DNA of 51,941 nt from Alteromonas mediterranea DE (GCF_000020585.3 NC_011138.3:4258207-4310147), one strand, 5' to 3'. Numbered from the stretch's first letter, positions 18,030-27,814 are shown. Notes: generated by a model not told the origin, from the letters alone. Translations and numbers: made by a program.

Positions 18030-18620
18030 ATGCCCATAGAAACAGCCATACATAATGCCTATATGTCGGCGCGCGGCTCGATGGCCAAAATGCTATCGCG
18101 TCTTGTGCCGCCTAAAGAAGTCGACGACATACTGCAGGATACGTATGTTCGCTTGTGTCAGGCGAAATCTACTGAGCATATTAAAGAGCCCAAGTCGTTT
18201 TTGTTTAAAACCGCAAAAAACTTGGCCTACGATTATTTAAAGCGAGCTGACACGCGCATGGTCGACGACAGCGTAGAGGTTGCGGCAGCGTTGGAAAATG
18301 CAATTAGCGGTGTTGAAGATGAGACGTTTCACAACAACGCTACCCAGCAAGAGTTTAAGCTGTTTTGTGACGCAGTGCGCGCCCTACCCAAACAATGCAG
18401 GCGCGCATTTGTATTGAAAAAAGTGTATGGCTACTCTCTTAAAGAGATTGCCCAGGAATTAGAGATAAGCGAAAAAACCGTGGAAAAGCATATTGCTGAA
18501 GGGATAAAAAGATGCACCTTATTTATGCGACGACAAACAACGTCGTATACACGGCCGAACGCTTATCAAAATGGTGGGCAACACAGCTCGGCGGATGTAA
18601 AGAGAGACGCCCATGAATAG
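18030..18620 (+). CDS. ECF RNA polymerase sigma factor, FecI-like
   Basis: The 196-residue protein has a sigma region 2 (VDDILQDTYVRLCQA, FLFKTAKNLAYDYLKR) and region 4 (VRALPKQCRRAFVLKKVYGY, then LKEIAQELEISEKTVEKHI). It lacks regions 1 and 3, as ECF sigma factors do. It overlaps the following fecR-like gene by 8 bp, and a receptor with an STN domain is divergent 152 bp away. The likely role is to direct transcription of receptor and operon genes when the receptor binds its ligand. No strong ribosome-binding site is seen before the ATG. Confidence 0.93.
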   Translation: MPIETAIHNAYMSARGSMAKMLSRLVPPKEVDDILQDTYVRLCQAKSTEHIKEPKSFLFKTAKNLAYDYLKRADTRMVDDSVEVAAALENAISGVEDETFHNNATQQEFKLFCDAVRALPKQCRRAFVLKKVYGYSLKEIAQELEISEKTVEKHIAEGIKRCTLFMRRQTTSYTRPNAYQNGGQHSSADVKRDAHE

Positions 18621-19719
18621 TTCTAAAAACGAAACTAAAACCGACAAATCAGACACCCAAAGCAACGTTGTTCAATTTAACAGCGATGAACGTGTGCTTG
18701 ATGTTGCTAGCGAATGGCTTGTGAAGCTAGACGAGGGACTTGATAACGAGGAAATGCAAGCGCTAAAAACATGGCTTGCAACGCCATTGCATCGAGACAC
18801 TTTCCTAGAGATGGTAGCGTTATGGGACAAAATGTCTGTGCTTAGCGAATTGGCTGATATCGTACCTCATACTCCTGAGCCTAACGCCAAACACAAAACA
18901 AACAGCACCGTGGCTTGGAAGCGCCCGCTGGCCATTGCTGCCTCGATTTTAATGGTCGGGCTGTTAAGTTATCAGGGGCTAAATTTATTCTCGCCGTCTA
19001 ACCAAACCGAACCTGTTGCACAAATGGCAAGCTACTCGTTACAAGCTTCGACCAAACCGGGCGAGCACAAGAGTATTAGCTTAGAAGACGGCAGTACACT
19101 TTGGCTAAATACCAATTCACAAGTGAATATTGCCTTTACCGATACCTCGCGGATTATTCAGCTTGTTAAAGGTGAGCTTCATATCAACGTAGCAAAAGAC
19201 AAGTCTCGCCCGCTCAATGTACTTGCGGCAGGTAAAGCCATTCAAGCCGTTGGAACCGCATTTAACGTGCAGTATCATCGCGGCGACCTTGAGCTTGTAG
19301 TAACCGAAGGGGTAGTTGAAGTCGCCAGCTACACACTGAACAAAGCCAATGGCGAAAGCATTGTTAACCCTATTATTAAGCCGCAGGCACGTCCATTGAC
19401 GTTAGTTCAAGGTGAAAAATCGCTTTTATCTTTGCCTAACAGCACCGTTGAGACCGTGTCAGATAAAGATATCGCGAATGATTTAAGCTGGCGTGAAGGC
19501 AAGATTGTATTTCGCGGCGAGCCATTAATTGACGTGATTGAAGAAGTAAGCCGATATACGGATAAAACGGTTGTTTTAGGTGATGCTGCGCTTGCTAACA
19601 TGCAAGTAGCAGGGCTATTCAACACCAATGATGTAGACGCGCTTATTGCCGCCCTTGCCGACAATTTACAGATATCTACAGACTACTCTAGCGACACTAT
19701 TGTTCTTCGCCCCCGTTAA
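18613..19719 (+). CDS. FecR-family anti-sigma factor
   Basis: The 368-residue protein has an N-terminal cytoplasmic sigma-binding region of DUF4880 type (ASEWLVKLDEGLDNEE, about 33-75), one membrane helix at about 100-118 (LAIAASILMVGLLSYQG), and the periplasmic FecR domain (TKPGEHKSISLEDGSTLWLN and onward). It ends in an STN-like segment from about 290 (LSWREGKIVFRGEPL). It should hold the ECF sigma factor at the inner membrane and receive the signal from the STN domain of the divergent receptor. The 8-bp overlap with the sigma gene implies coupled translation. Confidence 0.93.
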   Translation: MNSSKNETKTDKSDTQSNVVQFNSDERVLDVASEWLVKLDEGLDNEEMQALKTWLATPLHRDTFLEMVALWDKMSVLSELADIVPHTPEPNAKHKTNSTVAWKRPLAIAASILMVGLLSYQGLNLFSPSNQTEPVAQMASYSLQASTKPGEHKSISLEDGSTLWLNTNSQVNIAFTDTSRIIQLVKGELHINVAKDKSRPLNVLAAGKAIQAVGTAFNVQYHRGDLELVVTEGVVEVASYTLNKANGESIVNPIIKPQARPLTLVQGEKSLLSLPNSTVETVSDKDIANDLSWREGKIVFRGEPLIDVIEEVSRYTDKTVVLGDAALANMQVAGLFNTNDVDALIAALADNLQISTDYSSDTIVLRPR

Positions 19720-19775
19720 CGGTGGGTTTGGCTCATAAGTTCTTACTTGGCATTATTGAGCTACAAACTAAACAC

Positions 19776-19808
19776 AAAGCGCGTTCTAAAGCTTAACTCG
19801 CGCTTTTA
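19776..19808 (+). terminator. possible terminator after fecR
   Basis: AAAGCGCG and CGCGCTTT form an 8-bp stem around a 15-nt loop about 57 bp after the fecR stop. The T run is short (TTTTA), so strength is uncertain. Confidence 0.45.
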
Positions 19809-19895
19809 CCCACTCCCCCTTACAATGACGCCTTATATCAGTCTGCATGCATTGGTATGATAGATAAATGCATCAAACAATAAGGCGTCTTTGAT

Positions 19896-20642
19896 ATGCA
19901 AATAGGCAGTACTTTAACGGCAATTAAGCAGCTCACTTCCAGGCTACTATTTCTGGCAACCTGCGTGGTGCTATCTAATACAGCTTTCGCCATTGAAGCT
20001 GGCCAATATTATTATTTCATTTCTGACAAGTGCGTGGCTAAAGGCCCTCAAACGCCCGAAGAGCGAGGCGCCGTAACCCCAGATGTTATGCTATTTGAAG
20101 TGGTACCTGCGGGGATCAGCGACTATTACGTAAACATGAATACGAGCGCACTGATTCACTATACAGAGGAAGGGCAAGCGCACCTTTCTTCAATGGAAGC
20201 AGAGCAGGCCTATACTGCTGGTAAAGCACCTTCGAAAGACAGCCCTAGAAAAGATGGCAATGCCATCCAGCACGACTTCATGCTGCAGCGCGAAGCAATA
20301 GATTTAAAAACCCTGATAAACACGTTAAATGGTTTTTCCCAGCTGCAGTCTGATAAAGGCTACTTTTTTAAGAAAATCGTAGGCCTTTCTAACCCCGACG
20401 CTAAATTTAAAGCCATTACCCGGGTTCGCTTAAGCGATATGGGTTACGACAATCGCATGATGCTAACAAGCTACTCCAGCGACTACTTTATGCTGGATGA
20501 ACAAGGTAAGGCCTCTGACACAGCTTTTATTACGGTAGATCACGGCGCAGCGCTACGCAATTCACTGCACGACACCAACAGCCCGTACGCCATATTTACC
20601 AAAAATTCAGTATGCGGTGAAAAGTGGGAGCCGGGCAATTAA
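19896..20642 (+). CDS. exported protein of unknown function
   Basis: I do not recognise this 248-residue protein. A signal peptide runs to about residue 32 (LLFLATCVVLSNTAFA), so the mature part should be periplasmic or secreted. Two mature cysteines, one near each end (SDKCVAKG and NSVCGEKW), could form a disulphide. No catalytic motif is evident. The ATG follows TAAGGCG at a good distance. The first 17 bp of the gene recur inverted at the 5' end of ppiC. It follows fecR but with a 176-bp gap and a possible terminator, so it is probably not part of that unit. Confidence 0.75.
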   Translation: MQIGSTLTAIKQLTSRLLFLATCVVLSNTAFAIEAGQYYYFISDKCVAKGPQTPEERGAVTPDVMLFEVVPAGISDYYVNMNTSALIHYTEEGQAHLSSMEAEQAYTAGKAPSKDSPRKDGNAIQHDFMLQREAIDLKTLINTLNGFSQLQSDKGYFFKKIVGLSNPDAKFKAITRVRLSDMGYDNRMMLTSYSSDYFMLDEQGKASDTAFITVDHGAALRNSLHDTNSPYAIFTKNSVCGEKWEPGN

Positions 20643-20708
20643 CAAAGTAATTAGCAAAGACATACATTAAACGCTTGTTGAATGGATCGGGCTTACTTCG
20701 GCTCTAGC

Positions 20709-20756
20709 GGCTTTGGTTTTAAAAGGCTCTGGTTTTAAAAGGCTCTGGTTTTAATT
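20709..20756. repeat. three tandem copies of a 16-bp unit at the ppiC 3' end
   Basis: The unit GGCTCTGGTTTTAAAA occurs three times in a row. The first copy has TTT for TCT and the last ends in AATT. The array runs into the ppiC stop codon and may have arisen by slippage. Confidence 0.85.
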
Positions 20757-21032
20757 ACTACGATAAAGCGTTTTAATAAGGTGGTAGCCGAAACGGGTCT
20801 TCACCGGCCCGTGTACTTTGAGCACATCTTTTTTGAACACCACATCGTCGAAGGCTTTTACCATTTGGCCTCTACGGAATTCACCAAGATCGCCGCCACG
20901 CTTGCCCGACGGGCATTTAGAATGACGCTTTGCTAACGTCGCAAAATCCTTACCCTTTTTAAGCTGCTCTAAAATAGAAAGCGCTTCTTTCTCTGTTTTA
21001 ACCAAAATGTGAAGTGCGGATGCCGTTGCCAT
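20751..21032 (-). CDS. ppiC: peptidyl-prolyl cis-trans isomerase, parvulin type
   Basis: The 93-residue protein matches the size and sequence pattern of E. coli PpiC (parvulin): [19 protein letters not shown], then [21 protein letters not shown] and [13 protein letters not shown]. It speeds cis-trans isomerisation of prolyl bonds in the cytoplasm. The frame could begin 18 bp earlier (MQIGST...), but family members start at the MATASALH methionine, so 21032 is chosen. It is convergent with the exported-protein gene. Confidence 0.95.
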   Translation of the reverse strand: MATASALHILVKTEKEALSILEQLKKGKDFATLAKRHSKCPSGKRGGDLGEFRRGQMVKAFDDVVFKKDVLKVHGPVKTRFGYHLIKTLYRSN

Positions 21033-21115
21033 GGTGCTGCCTATTTGCATGTAATGAATAGCTGGAAATTATAAACGAGAGCATCGCTATCCGTAAGCGT
21101 AAAGCGCTTATAAAA

Positions 21116-22012
21116 CTACAAAGCTACCGCAAATAAACTATCAACTGTGGTGTGATAGTCCAGTGACATAGCGATGGATAACAGCGTTATATTTACAATG
21201 GAGAAACCAAAAACACGTTTTGCCCAGCCTTCTACGTTGATGTCGGGTCTGTATCCGCGCAGCGCCATCAACAGCCACCAAAGGCTTGTTGCGAAAGCTA
21301 CTGTTAAAAAGCCAATACCTGTATAACCGTTAAGTGGAAGCAGCATTACTACTAAAGCAAATAACGCAATATGAAGGACGATATGGCGTTTTGCTTTCGC
21401 AATACCTTGCGATACAGGCAATACTGGAATTCCAGCCGCCTTATAGTCGTTATATCTAAAGATAGCGATGGCATAAGAATGGGGCATTTGCCAAATGCTG
21501 AACATACCCAGCAAAATAGCCGCAGCCATATCAAACTGACCGCTCGCGGCGCAATAACCGACTACGGGCGGAACGGCCCCCGACAAACTGCCAACGAAGG
21601 TGCCATACACCGAGTTTCGCTTCATATACAGGCTGTAAACACCCACATAAATAACGTAGCCAAAAACAGCAAAAAATACGGCAGTAAGGTTGGTGTAAAG
21701 CGCTAACAAGCCAAACCCTGCAATACCCAGCACAGCACCATGCAACATCGCAGTAAGCAATGGCAACTCGCCTGTTACCGTAACCCGGTTGGCCGTGCGC
21801 TGCATTTTGCCGTCGATATCTCGGTCAATGCAGTTATTAATGACACAACCTGAAGCCACCACCAGCGATAAACCGATGAGCGTTACGAGCAGCAGCCAGT
21901 AATCTATATCGCCACGGGACGCTAATAAGAAACCGCCCGTTACCGAAATAGCATTGCCCATAATAATGCCGGGTTTGGTGACCGACAGGTAACGTTTATA
22001 AGTAAAGGTCAT
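21116..22012 (-). CDS. cyoE: protoheme IX farnesyltransferase (heme O synthase)
   Basis: The 298-residue integral membrane UbiA-family prenyltransferase has the aspartate-rich motif [14 protein letters not shown] and about nine hydrophobic segments. It adds a farnesyl group to heme b, making heme O for the cytochrome bo3 oxidase encoded just upstream. It is separated from cyoD by about 200 bp containing a terminator, so it is probably expressed by read-through or from its own promoter. Confidence 0.97.
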   Translation of the reverse strand: MTFTYKRYLSVTKPGIIMGNAISVTGGFLLASRGDIDYWLLLVTLIGLSLVVASGCVINNCIDRDIDGKMQRTANRVTVTGELPLLTAMLHGAVLGIAGFGLLALYTNLTAVFFAVFGYVIYVGVYSLYMKRNSVYGTFVGSLSGAVPPVVGYCAASGQFDMAAAILLGMFSIWQMPHSYAIAIFRYNDYKAAGIPVLPVSQGIAKAKRHIVLHIALFALVVMLLPLNGYTGIGFLTVAFATSLWWLLMALRGYRPDINVEGWAKRVFGFSIVNITLLSIAMSLDYHTTVDSLFAVAL

Positions 22013-22160
22013 GGGTAAAATCCAAATTTAGAACGCGCCCATTTAGACGCGTATCAAGGTGTACTGAGAAGCCCCAATGTTGCCCTCAAAATAGGTTGCA
22101 CCAATAGAAGGACGAAACATGAGGGCTTAACGTACTGACCGCGATGAATTAATCACATTG

Positions 22161-22185
22161 AAAAGCCTGACATGATCGTCAGGCT
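22161..22185 (-). terminator. terminator after cyoD
   Basis: AGCCTGAC and GTCAGGCT pair perfectly over 8 bp with a 6-nt loop, followed on the minus strand by TTTT. It separates cyoABCD from cyoE. Confidence 0.75.
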
Positions 22186-22209
22186 AGACCACGCATATAC
22201 AGAGATTTG

Positions 22210-22581
22210 CTAATACATCATCATGGCGTTTGATTCGTAGATGATCCAAACGGATAACCCAACCACCATGAAAATAATAAGCGCACTGAACAAGAATGAA
22301 AACGTATTGGCTCTGCCTTCTTCAGTAACAAAGTTAAGGTGCAAAAAGTATTTAAGGTGCACCCAAATTTGAACCAAGCCCAAAGTTACCACGCTCCAAA
22401 TCGTGGTAACTTTAGATAGGTCGCCATTCATCACTAGAGTGAACGGAATAGCGGTAAGTACTACAGATAGAATGAAGCCAATAATATAAGACTTCACATC
22501 GCCATGTGCGTCATCACTATTGTGGGTCGATGAAGCGTGACCGTCAGTATTTGAAGCTAATTTTGCATCGTGTAACGCCAT
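22210..22581 (-). CDS. cyoD: cytochrome o ubiquinol oxidase subunit IV
   Basis: The 123-residue protein has three membrane helices (YIIGFILSVVLTAIPFTLVM, then TTIWSVVTLGLVQIWVHLKY and SFLFSALIIFMVVGLSVWII). The frame is open further upstream inside cyoC, but [14 protein letters not shown] is the natural start. Its ATG overlaps the cyoC TAA by one base (TAATG), indicating coupled translation. The His-rich N-terminal tail is slightly longer than in E. coli CyoD (109 residues). Confidence 0.93.
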   Translation of the reverse strand: MALHDAKLASNTDGHASSTHNSDDAHGDVKSYIIGFILSVVLTAIPFTLVMNGDLSKVTTIWSVVTLGLVQIWVHLKYFLHLNFVTEEGRANTFSFLFSALIIFMVVGLSVWIIYESNAMMMY

Positions 22582-23198
22582 TACATTGCCCCCATTAAAT
22601 ACACTACGGTAAATACACATATCCATACGATATCGAGGAAGTGCCAAAACAAGCTTAAGCAGCTAAGTCGGGTAACGGTTTGCTCACCAAGGCCTCGGCG
22701 GGTCACTTCAATAAACATAATTGTCATCCAAATAAGGCCTGCTGTAACGTGCAACCCGTGCAGCCCTACTAGCGAGAAAAACGCCGTTAGAAACGCACTT
22801 TGCTGCGGTCCGTTGCCATGCTCGATAAGGTGATGGAATTCATATACTTCCATACCGATAAAACACGCTCCCAGTGCCCATGTTACCGCCAGCCAAGCAA
22901 GGGCGCCTGACTTGTTTTGTCGGTGAGCACATATCATGGCAAAGCCAAAGGTAATACTGCTTAAAAGCAGAGCGGCGGTTTCAACTGCAACAAAGTTGAG
23001 CTCGAAAATATCTTTGCCAGACACACCGCCCGCCGTATTCATAAACAGCACGGCATAGGTGGCAAAGAAAGAAGCAAACAACAAACAGTCGGTCATTAAA
23101 TACAACCAGAAACCAAACACGGTGTTGTTTTCATGATGTTCTTCGTGTGCGTGTTCATGCGGCATTGATGCGGCGCTTGATGTTGCAATAGTACTCAT
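22581..23198 (-). CDS. cyoC: cytochrome o ubiquinol oxidase subunit III
   Basis: At 205 residues with five hydrophobic helices it matches the E. coli CyoC size. [20 protein letters not shown] is a typical subunit III segment. The N-terminus is histidine-rich ([10 protein letters not shown]), which is common here but could bind metal. It overlaps cyoB by 4 bp (ATGA) and cyoD by 1 bp. Confidence 0.95.
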   Translation of the reverse strand: MSTIATSSAASMPHEHAHEEHHENNTVFGFWLYLMTDCLLFASFFATYAVLFMNTAGGVSGKDIFELNFVAVETAALLLSSITFGFAMICAHRQNKSGALAWLAVTWALGACFIGMEVYEFHHLIEHGNGPQQSAFLTAFFSLVGLHGLHVTAGLIWMTIMFIEVTRRGLGEQTVTRLSCLSLFWHFLDIVWICVFTVVYLMGAM

Positions 23199-25183
23199 GA
23201 GCGACCTCCCACTGTATTGGCACTTAAGTGCGTAGCTTCAACTCGTTCAACTTCATCTACCTGCACGTAGTAATCAACATCCGAGGTATAGCAACGCTTA
23301 ATAAATACTCCTATTCCTGCCACTAAACCGACAACAGCAAGCCACCAAATATGCCAGATAAGCGCAAAGCCCATTAGGGTAAAGCTCATGCTCATGAAAA
23401 CTCCGGCTGAAGTATTTTTTGGCATATGAATAGGTGTGTATTTTTCAGGGCGTTGATACGACTCGCCGCGCTCCTTCATATCCGTCCATGCATCAATGTC
23501 TTTGATGTGAGGAATCTTGGCAAAATTGTAAAATTGAGGCGGTGACGCCGTTGACCACTCTAGCGTGTGACCATTCCACGGATCGCCCGTTGTATCGTTA
23601 AGCTTCTCTTTGTTTTTGAAGCTTACAAACAGCTGAAGTAGCTGGAAGAAAATACCAATTGCTATAACAAACGCACCAAATGCAGCAATGTATAACCAGA
23701 TATTCCAGTCAGGATTGTCAGTGTGATTTAAGCGGCGTGTCATACCCAAAAAGCCAAGCACATATAGGGGCATGAACGCCAAAAGGAAACCAATTTGCCA
23801 GCACCAAAAGGCTGCTTTTCCGGTTTTTTCGTCAAGCTTAAAGCCCATGGCTTTCGGGAACCAAAAAGCAAAGCCAGCCAGATAGCCAAATACCGCACCA
23901 CCAATAATGGTGTTGTGAAAGTGCGCAATGAGAAACAGGCTATTATGAAGTACGTAGTCAGCACCTGGAATGGCAAGTAACACCCCTGTCATGCCGCCGA
24001 TGGTGAAGGTCACCATAAAGCCTAACGTCCACAGTACAGGCACACTCAAAATTAAGCGACCGCGATACATGGTGAATAGCCAGTTAAACAGTTTCACGCC
24101 CGTGGGTACGGCAATAACCATGGTCATAATGCCGAAGAAGGCATTCACATTGGCGCTCGACCCCATGGTAAAGAAGTGGTGCAGCCAAACAATAAAACCA
24201 AGAATGGCAATGGCGCCCGATGCATACACCATCGACTTGTAGCCAAACAAACGCTTAGCGGTAAACGTTGAAATAACTTCTGAGAAAATACCAAATGCAG
24301 GCAGTACCAGAATATAAACTTCAGGGTGTCCCCATGCCCAAAACAGGTTGATATACATCATAGAGTTACCACCGGCTTCGTTAGTGAAGAAGTGAAAATC
24401 CATATAGCGGTCTAGCGTTAGCATGGCCAACACAGCGGTAAGAATAGGGAACGACGCGGCGATAAGAATATTCGCCCAGGTACAGGTCCAGGTGAAAATA
24501 GGCATTTGCATGAGTTTCATGCCAGGCGCACGCATTTTAAACACGGTAACTAAGAAGTTTACGGCGGTTAGCAGCGTACCGAGCCCGGATATCTGCAGGG
24601 CCCATATGTAATAGTCGACGCCAACCCCGGGACTAAACTCCAACCCGGCTAGCGGCGGATAAGCAACCCACCCTGTTTTTGCGAATTCACCTAACCCTAA
24701 AGACACATTCACTAGAATTGCGCCACCTGCGGTTAGCCAAAAACTCAAATTATTTAAAAAAGGAAACGCCACATCACGGGCACCAATTTGCAGCGGCAGA
24801 ATGATGTTCATTAAGCCAATCATAAACGGCATCGCCATGAAGATGATCATGATAACGCCATGGGCGGTGAAGATTTGGTCGTAGTGCTCGGGAGGTAGAT
24901 AGCCGGGCGCACCATTGGTTGCCATTGCAAGCTGAGTACGCATCATAATAGCGTCGGCAAAGCCGCGCAGCAGCATGATCATAGCCAGCACAATGTACAT
25001 AATACCAAGACGCTTGTGGTCGACAGACGTGATCCAGTCAAACCACAGGGTTCCCCACTGTTTGTGTTTGGTGATAAGCATGGCTATAACCACACCAAGC
25101 AGTGCCACTACGGCAAGTGTCACCATTATAATAGGCTCGTGATAGGGCACGGCCTCTATAGATAATTTACCTAAAAAAGACAT
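23195..25183 (-). CDS. cyoB: cytochrome o ubiquinol oxidase subunit I
   Basis: The 662-residue heme-copper oxidase subunit matches E. coli CyoB in length. [14 protein letters not shown] holds the CuB histidine and the cross-linked tyrosine, HHFFTMG gives the paired CuB histidines, and [11 protein letters not shown] holds the heme ligands. It oxidises ubiquinol, reduces oxygen to water and pumps protons at the inner membrane. It begins 2 bp after cyoA and overlaps cyoC by 4 bp. Confidence 0.98.
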   Translation of the reverse strand: MSFLGKLSIEAVPYHEPIIMVTLAVVALLGVVIAMLITKHKQWGTLWFDWITSVDHKRLGIMYIVLAMIMLLRGFADAIMMRTQLAMATNGAPGYLPPEHYDQIFTAHGVIMIIFMAMPFMIGLMNIILPLQIGARDVAFPFLNNLSFWLTAGGAILVNVSLGLGEFAKTGWVAYPPLAGLEFSPGVGVDYYIWALQISGLGTLLTAVNFLVTVFKMRAPGMKLMQMPIFTWTCTWANILIAASFPILTAVLAMLTLDRYMDFHFFTNEAGGNSMMYINLFWAWGHPEVYILVLPAFGIFSEVISTFTAKRLFGYKSMVYASGAIAILGFIVWLHHFFTMGSSANVNAFFGIMTMVIAVPTGVKLFNWLFTMYRGRLILSVPVLWTLGFMVTFTIGGMTGVLLAIPGADYVLHNSLFLIAHFHNTIIGGAVFGYLAGFAFWFPKAMGFKLDEKTGKAAFWCWQIGFLLAFMPLYVLGFLGMTRRLNHTDNPDWNIWLYIAAFGAFVIAIGIFFQLLQLFVSFKNKEKLNDTTGDPWNGHTLEWSTASPPQFYNFAKIPHIKDIDAWTDMKERGESYQRPEKYTPIHMPKNTSAGVFMSMSFTLMGFALIWHIWWLAVVGLVAGIGVFIKRCYTSDVDYYVQVDEVERVEATHLSANTVGGRS

Positions 25184-25185
25184 GA

Positions 25186-26127
25186 TTATTGTGCATCCTC
25201 TTGATGATGACGGTGTTGCATTTGAGGCATTGTGTGGTGTTCGCCGGTAGCGGCATTTTCTGGCTTGCTATAAAAGTCCATAGAGCCGTGATCTTTCATG
25301 TACTTCATCACGATGTCGTGAAAAAGGCCTTCACTAACGTTGCTGTAGTAAGTCACCGGGTTGTTTTCACTTTGCTTGGCAAGCTGCTCATAAGAAGCGG
25401 GCGTTAACGCTGTTTGTGCCTGCTTAACGCTTGCAACCCAATCGTTAAAGTCGCCCTCGGTAGGCGTGGCGATAGCGTTGAATTTCATTCCCGTAAAGCC
25501 TGCGCCACTGTAGTTTGACGAAATGCCCTTATAAGTACCTGGCTTGTTAGCAATAAGGTGAAGCTTAGTTTCCATTCCCGCCATAGAATAAATCTGACTT
25601 CCTAACTGAGGAATGAAAAACGAATTCATAGTGCTTTCGGAAGTGATTTTAAACGCCACAGGCTTATTAGCCGGAAACACCAGTTCATTGACGGTAGCAA
25701 TGCCTTGCTCAGGGTAAATAAACAGCCACTTCCAATTGAGCGACACTACTTCAACAGTAAGGTGTTCTCCTTTGCCTTCTAGTGGTGAATAAGGGTCGAG
25801 TGCGTGAGTAGAACGCCATGTGATCACGCTCAACGAAATAACAATTAAGATAGGAATTGACCATACAACAGCTTCTATCTTTGTAGAGTGTGCCCACTTC
25901 GGGGTGTAAATTTCAAAGTCGCGACTAGCGCGATACTTCCATGCGAAATAAAGCGTTAGAACAATAACGGGAACAACAACAATCAGCATCAGGATGGTAC
26001 AAAGAATAATAAGGTTCTTCTCATCCATGCCCACTTGCCCTTTGGGGTCAAGCACGCCACCGCTGCAACCGGCTAACGTAAGCCCAGCACCAGCAACAAT
26101 CAAAGTAAAAAGGTTACGAATAGACAA
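25186..26127 (-). CDS. cyoA: cytochrome o ubiquinol oxidase subunit II, lipoprotein
   Basis: The 313-residue protein starts with a lipoprotein signal (LTLAGC). Two membrane helices follow, then the periplasmic cupredoxin-like domain ([40 protein letters not shown]). The CuA ligands of cytochrome c oxidases are absent, as expected for a quinol oxidase. A histidine-rich tail ends the protein (HRHHQEDAQ). It is the first gene of cyoABCD. Confidence 0.97.
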   Translation of the reverse strand: MSIRNLFTLIVAGAGLTLAGCSGGVLDPKGQVGMDEKNLIILCTILMLIVVVPVIVLTLYFAWKYRASRDFEIYTPKWAHSTKIEAVVWSIPILIVISLSVITWRSTHALDPYSPLEGKGEHLTVEVVSLNWKWLFIYPEQGIATVNELVFPANKPVAFKITSESTMNSFFIPQLGSQIYSMAGMETKLHLIANKPGTYKGISSNYSGAGFTGMKFNAIATPTEGDFNDWVASVKQAQTALTPASYEQLAKQSENNPVTYYSNVSEGLFHDIVMKYMKDHGSMDFYSKPENAATGEHHTMPQMQHRHHQEDAQ

Positions 26128-26276
26128 AACAAGTTCCTATAACCCACAAGTTAAACGGCGATGACTGAGCAGTTCCGAAAGGAACTACGGGTTTACAGCA
26201 TCGGAAAACGCACCAGAAGTGGCGTTATTACGCTTTAAGCGCAGCACTCATGGTGTTTGAAAAAAATCGGAGACGT

Positions 26277-26684
26277 TTAACTGAAAAGAGGGGGCGCTCG
26301 GCTGCCAACCGTTTGAACGAAAGGCTGAGGAAATGTAGGGCAAAGGTAAGGAATAGGTCGGCGCTGTTTTGTTATTTGCGCCTTTGCTATAGCCGTGGCT
26401 TTAACCAATAAACCGACTAATACCAACGCGATAGTGGGAACGATAAATTGTGAGAGCGTGTGATCAGCAAGTGCAATGAAAAAAGGCTCGAAAACCAAGC
26501 TTTCATTAAATGCACTAACAAACTCTGTAGCGTCGGCCATGGTACCACTAATCACTAGTGCAACATTCAACAACAGCACCATATTAGCTAACCACAGCAT
26601 AGCGCCTACACCACTGGTGTAGTTTATTGCGGGTCTAATCGAAGAATTCAGTTCGTCTAAAAAAACGAAAGAACGTGGCGCCAT
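26277..26684 (-). CDS. small two-helix membrane protein of unknown function
   Basis: The 135-residue protein has two strongly hydrophobic stretches (AMLWLANMVLLLNVALVISG at about 28-47 and FIVPTIALVLVGLLVKATAI at about 81-100) and a basic, proline-rich tail. I do not recognise the family. It lies 150 bp upstream of cyoA on the same strand and may be coexpressed with the oxidase genes. This is position-based inference only. Confidence 0.55.
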   Translation of the reverse strand: MAPRSFVFLDELNSSIRPAINYTSGVGAMLWLANMVLLLNVALVISGTMADATEFVSAFNESLVFEPFFIALADHTLSQFIVPTIALVLVGLLVKATAIAKAQITKQRRPIPYLCPTFPQPFVQTVGSRAPPLFS

Positions 26685-27108
26685 AGTGGGTAGTATGCCT
26701 TATAAAAAATGCACTAGTTACCTACTTCAAAGATGAAGCAGGTGGGGCAGGTTAAAGGCAATTGTTATTGAGTACAAGTCGCTCGTTGATTACTCTCAAG
26801 CTATTCTCTTTGCATTTAAATGAAAATTTTCCATTTATTTAACATGTGAGGATTACTCTTCCAAATTATGCAGTCTGCTTTACTTACGCTGTACCTTTTG
26901 TTTTTAGGCATTTCATGATCGTTGAACGTGAAACTTGCTTCTTCTTGAAAGAAAGTAATGTAAATTTTTCGTTTATATAAACTAAGCAAAACATAGAACG
27001 CTGGAAAGTTTATGATGCGTTAAGCTTCCGATAAATACGATGAAACACAAGGTTTTTCTAGTTGGCTATAGGCATTTTCTCAATACGCCAAAGCACGTAT
27101 AACATCGC
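26685..27108. other. AT-rich non-coding stretch before vapBC
   Basis: About 420 bp without a convincing reading frame. Base composition is more AT-rich than the flanking core genes. It marks the left edge of the accessory patch. I see no tRNA or insertion-sequence end. Confidence 0.5.
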
Positions 27109-27164
27109 TTGGTATATGCCTTTGCCATATACCAACTTTGTGTATGTAGAATGCTATATACCAA
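27109..27164 (+). promoter_or_regulatory. probable VapBC operator
   Basis: TTGGTATATG and CATATACCAA form a perfect 10-bp inverted repeat with a 7-bp spacer (27109-27135). A third half-site TATATACCAA follows at 27155-27164. It lies 15-70 bp upstream of vapB, where antitoxin complexes of this type bind and autorepress. Function is inferred from position and symmetry. Confidence 0.7.
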
Positions 27165-27179
27165 TTAGGGGGTGTAAAA

Positions 27180-27419
27180 ATGACGACAGCTAGAATTTTT
27201 ATGAACAACCGCTCTCAAGCAGTTAGGATGCCCGCAGAAGCACGGTTTGAAGAATCTGTTAAAGTAGTTAACGTTCGAGTTGTAGGTAAGGATAGAGTAT
27301 TAAGCCCTATAGAAAATACTTGGGATAGCTTTTTTGATTCAAGCAATTCAGTAACAGATGATTTTATGAACGAAAGGGCGAGCCAAGAACAAACTACTCG
27401 AGAAAGTTTTGATGATTAA
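27180..27419 (+). CDS. vapB: VapB-type antitoxin (AbrB-like)
   Basis: The 79-residue protein begins TARIFMNNRSQAVRMPAEAR, the typical VapB/AbrB swapped-hairpin DNA-binding N-terminus. The acidic tail would wrap and inhibit the toxin. A strong ribosome-binding site (AGGGGG) precedes the ATG, and an operator lies just upstream. It overlaps vapC by 8 bp, ensuring coupled synthesis. Confidence 0.9.
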   Translation: MTTARIFMNNRSQAVRMPAEARFEESVKVVNVRVVGKDRVLSPIENTWDSFFDSSNSVTDDFMNERASQEQTTRESFDD

Positions 27420-27813
27420 GTACCTACTGGACACCAAAATTTGTATTTATGTAATCAAGAATCGTCCTTTGGAAGTTTTATCGAAATTCAATGATTCAGC
27501 GGGCAGAATGGCTATCTCGTCAATTACATTAGCTGAACTATTGCATGGATGTGAGAAAAGCCAAAAAGTTGAACATAATACCAGGCAGGTAGAAGATTTT
27601 TGTTCCAGGCTTGAAGTTCTTGAGTATGGCAACAATGCGGCACAACATTATGGTTCAATTAGAGCTAATTTGGAAAAGTCCGGCCAGATGATTGGTGTAA
27701 ATGACCTACATATCGCGGGGCATGCGCGTAGCTTAGGGTTGACCGTTGTTACTGACAACGAACGAGAGCTTCATCGGATTGAAGGACTACGTGTAGAAAA
27801 TTGGATATCTTAG
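27412..27813 (+). CDS. vapC: VapC-type PIN-domain toxin ribonuclease
   Basis: The 133-residue PIN-domain protein starts MIKYLLDTKICIYVIKNRP. The acidic metal-binding set is complete: D7, E42 (LAELLHG), D98 (NDLHIAGHA) and D115 (VTDNERE). In relatives, VapC cleaves initiator tRNA or other RNA when VapB is lost. The usual asparagine in LLDTN is lysine here (K9). An ATG at 27412 inside vapB is chosen over the preceding TTG. Its stop is followed almost at once by an integrase remnant. Confidence 0.92.
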   Translation: MIKYLLDTKICIYVIKNRPLEVLSKFNDSAGRMAISSITLAELLHGCEKSQKVEHNTRQVEDFCSRLEVLEYGNNAAQHYGSIRANLEKSGQMIGVNDLHIAGHARSLGLTVVTDNERELHRIEGLRVENWIS

Positions 27814-27814
27814 T

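Noticed and set aside
14653..19719. Classical ferric siderophore uptake system
   Set aside because: FecI-FecR-STN receptor sets are best known for iron, but there is no Fur-like box that I can see, no siderophore ABC transporter, and the neighbours are halogenase/SapC genes. Iron is not excluded, just unsupported.
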